From Dyadobacter sp. CY326 (GTDB lineage: Bacteria; Bacteroidota; Bacteroidia; Cytophagales; Spirosomataceae), in contig NZ_JAJUXI010000002.1 in the NCBI RefSeq assembly GCF_021390515.1, positions 496,001-560,000 on the forward strand: a DNA stretch of 64,000 nucleotides, written 5' to 3'. Position numbers and translations under genes: made by a program. Below the pieces are notes generated by a model. The model did no database searches and was not told the DNA's origin. It saw nothing but the letters and a program-made list of their open reading frames with translations. Position 1 is the first letter of the stretch. Every line of letters begins with the position of its first letter. Below are positions 58,667 to 64,000 of this stretch, in pieces.

Positions 58667-59953
58667 TTACTCTTTTAAAATTGGCTCCGGCACTTTAATG
58701 CTTGCCGAAGGCTTGATGATCATCCGCAGGGACTGGTCCTTGGTGAAATAGGCGATCATCCAGTTGTAAAGCGTTTTCATCCGGTTGCGGTGGTTGATCA
58801 GCGACACAAGGTGAATGAACAACCAGGCTAGCCAGGCGATCAGGCCCTTGAAATGCACTTTGGGCGCGGGCAGGTCTACGACGGCCTTCGCGCGTCCGAT
58901 GATGGCCATCGATCCTTTGTCTTTGTATGCAAATGGTTTCAACGGCTGACCTTCCGCAATTCGTGAAAAGTTGGCTGCAAGGGTTTTTCCTTGTTGAATG
59001 GCCACTTGCGCCACTTGTGGATGTCCCGTCGGGAAATTGGGATCGGTTTGTTGCAAGGCGGCGTCGCCAATTGCGTAAATATTGTAAGTGCCGATCAGCT
59101 TGTTATGTGCGTCCACAAGCATGCGGCGACCGCGTCCGTAGGCTTCAGGCGGGACTCCTTCAAAAACTTTCCCCGTAACACCTGCAGCCCAAATCAATGT
59201 TTTGGCTTCAATGCATTCGCCTTCGCTGAAACAAACTTTGTCGTCCACAAAATCTGAAACGTGGGTGTTAAGCTTGATTTTTACGCCGAGCTTTCGCAAT
59301 GCATCGTATGTGTCTTTTTGAGAGGCTTCGCTCATAGGCGATAGCAATGCGTCGCCGCCATCGACGAGATAAATCTCACTTCCTTTTCCTGCAAGCTCGG
59401 GATATTCCTTTCTCAAAATTCCATTGCGCATTTCTGCAAACATTCCTGAAATTTCAACGCCGGTGGGGCCTCCGCCTGCAATGACAACGGTCAGCAGCTT
59501 TCTTACTTCAACGGGATCTTCGGATATGGTGGCCAGCTCCATCTGTTGCAGCATTTTATTGCGCATGCCAATGGCATCTTCCAGCGTTTTCATGGGCGTG
59601 GCATTGCGCTTGACATTTTCCATCCCAAAGAAATTGGTTTCTGCGCCGGTGGCAAAAACCAGAAAGTCATATTCCAGCTCGCCATTGGAAAGAATGATCT
59701 TGTTTTCGTTGGTTACAACGCTTTTCAGTTCGCCGAGGCGAAATGTGAAATTCTGCTTGTTCCTGAACAGCTTGCGAAACGGATAACTGATGCTGGAAGG
59801 CTCCAGAAAAGCCGTAGCGACCTGATAGATCAGCGGTGGAAAAAAATTATAGTTGTTCTTATCAACCAGTGTTATTTCAAACTTGCTGTTTTTCGCAAGG
59901 TCAATGGCAAGATTAACACCTGCAAAGCCGCCTCCAACGATTACAATCTTCAT
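58667..59953 (-). CDS. Type II NADH dehydrogenase (NDH-2 family)
   Basis: 428 residues. NDH-2 passes electrons from NADH to quinone without pumping protons. FAD-binding motif IVIVGGGFAGVNLAIDLAKN at residue 2, NADH-binding VVIAGGGPTGVEISGMFAEM near 160, and the second FAD contact YAIGDAALQQTDPNFPTGHP with the quinone-side segment QVAQVAIQQGKTLAANF near 310. A C-terminal hydrophobic stretch (FKGLIAWLAWLFIHLVSLI) anchors it to the membrane. It lies 88 nt upstream of the GAF gene, with possible attenuator hairpins between. Confidence 0.93.
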   Translation of the reverse strand: MKIVIVGGGFAGVNLAIDLAKNSKFEITLVDKNNYNFFPPLIYQVATAFLEPSSISYPFRKLFRNKQNFTFRLGELKSVVTNENKIILSNGELEYDFLVFATGAETNFFGMENVKRNATPMKTLEDAIGMRNKMLQQMELATISEDPVEVRKLLTVVIAGGGPTGVEISGMFAEMRNGILRKEYPELAGKGSEIYLVDGGDALLSPMSEASQKDTYDALRKLGVKIKLNTHVSDFVDDKVCFSEGECIEAKTLIWAAGVTGKVFEGVPPEAYGRGRRMLVDAHNKLIGTYNIYAIGDAALQQTDPNFPTGHPQVAQVAIQQGKTLAANFSRIAEGQPLKPFAYKDKGSMAIIGRAKAVVDLPAPKVHFKGLIAWLAWLFIHLVSLINHRNRMKTLYNWMIAYFTKDQSLRMIIKPSASIKVPEPILKE

Positions 59954-60053
59954 AGTTTCTTACTGTTAATAGGGGGTTATCATAATTTATTCGCTCCGAA
60001 ATCCGACGACAGTTTGCTAGCTTCCCCTATGTAAGAATGAATCGAGAAACGTG

Positions 60054-60782
60054 CTAGGCCAGGCTGTCGGTCATTTTTCCAGACTTTTTCAAATATTTGA
60101 TATATCCATAAACCAGCCCCAGAAATACGCCGATGCCTATGAAAAGCTTCACGCGCGTATCGCTATCGGGAGTGAGTTCGGGATATCTGAACAGAATGAT
60201 CGCCGTGATCCCCATTAACCAGACGAACAAGGTGTTATATTCCTTTAAAATCCATCGCTTATAATTGAAGCGCATGTCATTGAATGTCTCGGACATGCCG
60301 CTGAAATTGATAATCCAACGATTGACTCTCTTGCAATAATTGTCAAAATCAGCACCAAACTTGTTGCGTAAAAAATTCTCTTCTGCAAGCACGATCGCCT
60401 GATATATGAACAAAAAAGATGGCATAACAATGCCCACATAAACCAAAGAATTGGACAAAATCCCGACTCCCAAAAGCATCAGAATGTTTCCTACATAAAG
60501 CGGGTTACGGCAATGTTTGAAAATGCCTTCGGTCACCAGCTTTTCTGCGTAAACCCTCCTGTCGCGCCCGCCGCGGATAATGTATGCAAGCCCAATCGTA
60601 ATGCCGCGAATGATTTCTCCTGAAAAAGTGACCAGCAACCCCAGAATGATCGGGAACAAATAATATTTTTCTCCAAACTGCTCTGGCTTAAACAGCATAG
60701 GCGAAGGAAGGAACAGCAACAGATAAAGAAAAATGAATAAAATGTTCCTGAACCTGAAAAAGAAATTACCAATAGTGATCAT
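60054..60782 (-). CDS. Isoprenylcysteine/phospholipid methyltransferase-like membrane protein
   Basis: 242 residues with about five membrane helices. The conserved SAM-binding core of the ICMT/PEMT superfamily is seen at about 88-150: LVTEGIFKHCRNPLYVGNIL, then LAEENFLRNKFGADFDNYCKR. The C-terminal 60 residues add two further helices (LFVWLMGITAIILFRYPE). Bacterial members methylate lipids or prenylated acceptors; the substrate is unknown. Its ATG overlaps the cmoA stop (ATGA), so the two are translationally coupled. Confidence 0.85.
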   Translation of the reverse strand: MITIGNFFFRFRNILFIFLYLLLFLPSPMLFKPEQFGEKYYLFPIILGLLVTFSGEIIRGITIGLAYIIRGGRDRRVYAEKLVTEGIFKHCRNPLYVGNILMLLGVGILSNSLVYVGIVMPSFLFIYQAIVLAEENFLRNKFGADFDNYCKRVNRWIINFSGMSETFNDMRFNYKRWILKEYNTLFVWLMGITAIILFRYPELTPDSDTRVKLFIGIGVFLGLVYGYIKYLKKSGKMTDSLA

Positions 60783-61525
60783 TTTTTATAAGCGATTAAT
60801 CCCGAAAAGTTATACCATTTAAAGAAGGTCTCACAATCTCCAAACCCAGCTTCTTTCAACAAAAGCAAATTTTCGGAGAGCTTGTAAGGGATCAGAACGT
60901 TTTCCAATGCCTCCCTTTTTTGCGAAATTTCCATCTCGCTGTAATGGTTACGGCGCTTATAATTGTAATAATATTTGATAAAATCCCTGTTAAAAACCGT
61001 GCTTTCCGCGAGCACTTTCTCCACCAGTAATAACACTCCTCCGGGATTCAATCCTTCGTAGATGTTGCGCAACAACCGCTCTCTATAAAGCGGCCTAACA
61101 AATTGCAATGTGAGGCAAAGGATCACAACCGAAGCATTCTTAATCGGCAGCTTTTCGTGCAGATCACCTGTGACCAACTCATATGGACGGACAAAACCGG
61201 CCTCCTTCAATTTAATGTCACACTTGTCAAGCATCTCCGTCGATTCGTCGATTCCGATGAAGCGAATGTCGGACGGGATGAGCTTATCCACTTCGATCAT
61301 TGTGGTGCCTGTGGAGCAGCCTAAGTCGTAAACAAAACTTCCTTCTTTGGCGTGATCCGCCGCTATTTCTCCTAACATGCGCTGCATCTCGTTGTAAAAC
61401 GGGACTGACCTGCTGACCATGTCGTCAAAAACTTTTACGACTGTTGTGCCAAATTTAAAGTCCGACACTTTGGTAATTTCATCTTCAAAAACATTGTCGC
61501 GCTCGGGCTGCGGTAATTCACTCAT
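60779..61525 (-). CDS. cmoA: Carboxy-S-adenosyl-L-methionine synthase CmoA-like
   Basis: 248 residues from ATG 61525; codons further upstream (MAGFLIKIFL) lack similarity. CmoA makes carboxy-SAM from SAM and prephenate for CmoB in wobble-uridine (cmo5U34) tRNA modification. The Rossmann SAM motif VYDLGCSTGTTMIEVDKLI lies near 65, FIGIDESTEMLDKC near 88, and FVRPLYRERLLRNIYEGLNP near 140 is strongly CmoA-like. The C-terminal FFKWYNFSGLIAYK is also typical. cmoB is not in the window. A generic SAM methyltransferase is the less likely alternative. Confidence 0.83.
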   Translation of the reverse strand: MSELPQPERDNVFEDEITKVSDFKFGTTVVKVFDDMVSRSVPFYNEMQRMLGEIAADHAKEGSFVYDLGCSTGTTMIEVDKLIPSDIRFIGIDESTEMLDKCDIKLKEAGFVRPYELVTGDLHEKLPIKNASVVILCLTLQFVRPLYRERLLRNIYEGLNPGGVLLLVEKVLAESTVFNRDFIKYYYNYKRRNHYSEMEISQKREALENVLIPYKLSENLLLLKEAGFGDCETFFKWYNFSGLIAYKK

Positions 61526-61607
61526 TGTAAGGTTCGGTTTTCCGGATTTCGCCGTTAGAAATATTTTGATCAAAAACCCTGCCATCTGCCCGTTTGAGCG
61601 GCGACAC

Positions 61608-61647
61608 GGAATTTGTCCTTAAAATTGATAAATAAAAGACAAATTCC
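61608..61647. promoter_or_regulatory. Inverted repeat with 10-bp perfect arms
   Basis: GGAATTTGTC (61608-61617) and GACAAATTCC (61638-61647) flank a 20-nt AT-rich spacer, in the gap between the DUF4833 gene and cmoA. No T run follows on either strand, which argues against a terminator and for a two-site operator or an RNA stem in the cmoA leader. Confidence 0.5.
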
Positions 61648-61682
61648 ATTCGCTGCCAGCAATACTTAAAGATTTTACCGGA

Positions 61683-62255
61683 TTAAACCGGTTTAATGCG
61701 CTGCACAACTGTTTTACCCGTTGCTATTTCGGTTCCTTTCAATTCAATGTAAAGCACATTGGGAGACCAGAATGTCCCGCCGTCGATCCGGATGAAAACG
61801 CGGCTGAGAATGCATTCTTTTTTGTCAATGTTTGCGTAAACGTGATATTCGTTCTTGCTGTCTTTTCGTAGAATGAGCGGCATTTTCGAATAAGCCACCG
61901 AGCGTAACTCAAAGGCCGCGTTCCCGATCGGCTTTGAATTAATGCCGTATGCAAACTTGCGCTGTAAATAATTGAGATCTCTCCTTTCGCCTCCGTCGGT
62001 GTATCTGATCCAGAATGCATCAACGGGTGTTTTGCGACTTACCTGGCCGCGCTCATCCATATTAAGATGATATACAATTGTATTCGCATTGGGATCACGC
62101 TGGATGTAGAAAAGTAGTCCGGGGATGTTCTTTGGTACGGGAAACTCGTCGGGCTCAGCAACTGAGGCGTTCGAATTTTTATCTGCAGAATGACTTCCTG
62201 TATACGAACACAGCAGCAGGCCCAAGGCCAGGATAATACTGACTGCGTTTTTCAT
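61683..62255 (-). CDS. DUF4833 exported protein
   Basis: 190 residues. The signal peptide spans about 1-23 (IILALGLLLCSYTGSHSA). The mature part matches DUF4833: LLFYIQRDPNANTIVYHLNM, VDAFWIRYTDGGERRDLNYL, QRKFAYGINSKPIG, and the C-terminal RVFIRIDGGTFWSPNVLYIE followed by the conserved ELKGTEIATGK. No catalytic signature is seen. It is likely periplasmic. It starts 16 nt after the PfkB gene stop, on the same strand. Confidence 0.88.
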   Translation of the reverse strand: MKNAVSIILALGLLLCSYTGSHSADKNSNASVAEPDEFPVPKNIPGLLFYIQRDPNANTIVYHLNMDERGQVSRKTPVDAFWIRYTDGGERRDLNYLQRKFAYGINSKPIGNAAFELRSVAYSKMPLILRKDSKNEYHVYANIDKKECILSRVFIRIDGGTFWSPNVLYIELKGTEIATGKTVVQRIKPV

Positions 62256-62270
62256 AAAATTTGTTGAGTA

Positions 62271-63179
62271 CTATAAATAAATTGCCTGAGCGATCAGCTC
62301 GCGGTCACATTCTCCATTTTGAAGCACTTCTTCAACCATTGCGGCGTTACCCGAAAACGGCCCGGAAGATTGTATTTTCAATGTGGCCATGGCCGCACCG
62401 AACTCACCCGCTTCCTGCACACCTGCTCCCTGAATTCTTTTATTCAAATATCCTGCCATGTAAGTGTCGCCGCAGCCGGTCGCATCCACGATCGACGTTG
62501 GTTTGTATGCTGGAATTCTGAAAAAATCATTGTTTTTATAGATCAGTGAGCCTTTGCTGCCCAATGTGATGATCACTTCTTTTACACCAAGATTCGCCAA
62601 ATATTCGGCGCCCTTGCGCACGTCACTGGTTCCGGTCACCACTTCCATTTCAAACTCGTTCGCTTTGAGGATCGAAACATGCGGAAGCGCTTCTTTTTTA
62701 TCGGCCCAGTCTTTATACAAAACCTTTTGATCCTTGACATAGCGGAGATAGCCCTGGATATCCAGTGAAACCGTGCCTTTTTCGGCAAGTGATTTCAGCA
62801 GATCGACCGTAATATCATCCGAAAGCAACGGACCCAAATGAAAAATTCTCGATTCTAAATCAGGCATTTGATCCGTGGTGAATGGCGCTGCTTTGTGCAA
62901 CACATTCTGTACGCGGTGATCCTGATTGGCACTGTAAATATTCTCGAAATAAACCGTGTGCTCACTCGGCTGAGCGAACACTTCAATGTTCTCTTTCCTT
63001 AATGCAGATACGATGTGGTTCTCTGATTCTGCCAAAGCCGTTACCAGCACGTAATTCACATCAAACTCCCGAAGTGCTTTCGAAAAGTAAAAAGATGTGC
63101 CTCCCGGCATGTATTTGACAGACTGGGCGGTTACCACTTTATCCAAAGTAATGTGCCCTATGGTACAAATGTCGTACAT
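62271..63179 (-). CDS. PfkB family carbohydrate kinase
   Basis: 302 residues, ribokinase fold. The N-terminal glycine pair is in YMPGGTSFYFSKALREF near 26. The C-terminal signature DATGCGDTYMAGYLNKRIQG near 245 holds the catalytic Asp in GCGD and the anion hole. The adenine-site strand EVIITLGSKGSLIYKNNDFF is present. It phosphorylates a sugar or nucleoside; the substrate is not readable. It is followed by DUF4833 and preceded 57 nt upstream by a HAD hydrolase, so a kinase/phosphatase pair on one metabolite is possible. Confidence 0.92.
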   Translation of the reverse strand: MYDICTIGHITLDKVVTAQSVKYMPGGTSFYFSKALREFDVNYVLVTALAESENHIVSALRKENIEVFAQPSEHTVYFENIYSANQDHRVQNVLHKAAPFTTDQMPDLESRIFHLGPLLSDDITVDLLKSLAEKGTVSLDIQGYLRYVKDQKVLYKDWADKKEALPHVSILKANEFEMEVVTGTSDVRKGAEYLANLGVKEVIITLGSKGSLIYKNNDFFRIPAYKPTSIVDATGCGDTYMAGYLNKRIQGAGVQEAGEFGAAMATLKIQSSGPFSGNAAMVEEVLQNGECDRELIAQAIYL

Positions 63180-63236
63180 GTTCTTTTCAATTTAATTTTA
63201 CCAAGGCTGGTGTCGGTGCCCGGCAAAAGTTTACAA

Positions 63237-63950
63237 CTAACCCAAAATCCTGATTGTATCCGCTATTTGCGCAAAATCGGTAATCTCAATATCTGCGTCC
63301 GAAACTTCCAGCTTCGTCTCGCCTGCATCTTCCCATCCTTTCACATTCAGCCAGATCGTTTTGCAGCCCAATGATTTGGCTGGCTTAATGTCCTTGGAAT
63401 AAGAATCTCCGACGACAACACATTCCTGGGCAGGCAGCGCAAGTTGTTCAATGCCAAGCTGATAAATCTGCGGATCGGGCTTCCGGACGCCAACAACAGC
63501 AGATTCAACGACGGCCTGGAAATAACCGCTTATGCCAAAGTCCTGCAAAACCCGATTAATGTTTCCGTAAAAATTCGAAACCATCACGAGCGGATATGAT
63601 TCTGCGAGTTTTGCCAAAACGGGCGCAGCTTTTTCAACATTAGTGCGTGCAACAAGGTCACATTCGCGTGCTATGGATTCAATTGCTTCATCATTCAGCT
63701 CAAATCCTTTTTGTCTCAAAAAATCAAATTGCTGCTCAACTTTCAGAAACAAAACATCATAAAACACATGATGCGGCTCAATGATTGGTTTGATTGCCAG
63801 GGCTTTCTCGCCATATTTATAAGCCTCCGCAAATGCTTCCCGGTCAATATTTACCTGATTATGCTGGTAACTTTCCCATAAAACATTAGCCCAATGCAGG
63901 CCGTTGGTGTCGATCGTGCCACCGTAATCAAATAAAATCCCTTTAATCAT
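63237..63950 (-). CDS. HAD family hydrolase (phosphatase-like)
   Basis: 237 residues. Motif I is ILFDYGGTIDTNG near 5; Asp8 is the nucleophile, and the usual general acid two positions on is Gly (DYGGT), as in some HAD-IA members. Motif II Ser is in LVMVSNFYGN near 122, motif III Lys in GVRKPDPQIYQLGI near 155, and motif IV acidic residues in CVVVGDSYSKDIKPAKSLG near 187. A helical cap lies between motifs I and II. It most likely dephosphorylates a small metabolite. Confidence 0.9.
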   Translation of the reverse strand: MIKGILFDYGGTIDTNGLHWANVLWESYQHNQVNIDREAFAEAYKYGEKALAIKPIIEPHHVFYDVLFLKVEQQFDFLRQKGFELNDEAIESIARECDLVARTNVEKAAPVLAKLAESYPLVMVSNFYGNINRVLQDFGISGYFQAVVESAVVGVRKPDPQIYQLGIEQLALPAQECVVVGDSYSKDIKPAKSLGCKTIWLNVKGWEDAGETKLEVSDADIEITDFAQIADTIRILG

Positions 63951-64000
63951 AATCGTTGACTTGCAGGAACCGTTTGCAGGTCGCCTGAAACCGGTCCGCT

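Noticed and set aside
63947..64000. A partial upstream gene on the minus strand ending in an ATGA overlap with the HAD gene.
   Set aside because: All three minus-strand frames stay open to the window edge in these 50 bases, and two of them end with a stop near the HAD start, so the frame cannot be chosen.
1..64000. CRISPR arrays, tRNA or rRNA genes, insertion sequences, prophage or integrative elements.
   Set aside because: I read the intergenic regions on both strands and saw no regularly spaced repeats, cloverleaf sequences, transposase or integrase genes, or attachment-site duplications.

Overview
The window is chromosomal DNA of a Bacteroidota member, most likely order Cytophagales and close to Dyadobacter. 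Genus is inferred from gene content and style, not from an alignment. Support comes from the PorP/SprF-type protein, a C-terminal type IX secretion sorting domain, carboxypeptidase-like plus TonB-receptor architecture, YsnF/DUF2382 and DUF4142 stress proteins, and promoter boxes of the Bacteroidota form TAnnTTTG. I saw no tRNA, rRNA, CRISPR array, insertion sequence or phage gene. The window is ordinary core and accessory chromosome.

Layout. 1-8 kb: the N-terminal part of an outer-membrane TonB-receptor-like protein, a large hybrid histidine kinase, then rsmA, mgtE, dtd and a MazG-like pyrophosphohydrolase on the plus strand. 8-18.6 kb, minus strand: the 2-oxoglutarate dehydrogenase genes (sucA-sucB), a PorP/SprF-like protein, a 1073-residue propeller/barrel protein with a decayed peptidase domain, a FAD oxidoreductase and cmk. 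18.7-28.6 kb: lactate utilisation genes lutC and lutB, with lutA set apart by an opposing secreted-protein gene. Next to them is a cluster (mutarotase, lactonase, FAH-type hydrolase, SDR, UxaA-type dehydratase, AraC regulator) that reads as a non-phosphorylative L-fucose/L-rhamnose route whose known end products are pyruvate and L-lactate. LutABC would burn the lactate and SucAB lies downstream in the TCA cycle.

28.6-42 kb: adenine deaminase, an ECF sigma factor, rarA, several small or hypothetical genes, a possible small RNA at about 32.71-32.79 kb, a type IX-secreted adhesin-like protein, a LuxR-type response regulator, an aldo/keto reductase, small membrane and secreted proteins and a GT39 glycosyltransferase. 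42-46 kb: a signalling group made of a hybrid kinase, a lone receiver and a PAS protein that has a histidine box but no ATPase domain. 46-48 kb: envelope and general-stress proteins.

48-58.6 kb holds the most interesting block, five tightly packed minus-strand genes. They are a GAF protein, an HD phosphohydrolase fused to a PycTM-like membrane domain, polyphosphate kinase ppk1, an SdiA-regulated-type lipoprotein, and a 1262-residue fusion of metallophosphoesterase, an atypical kinase-like segment and an outer-membrane barrel. 58.6-64 kb: type II NADH dehydrogenase, an isoprenylcysteine/phospholipid methyltransferase-like protein coupled to cmoA, a DUF4833 protein, a PfkB sugar kinase and a HAD hydrolase.
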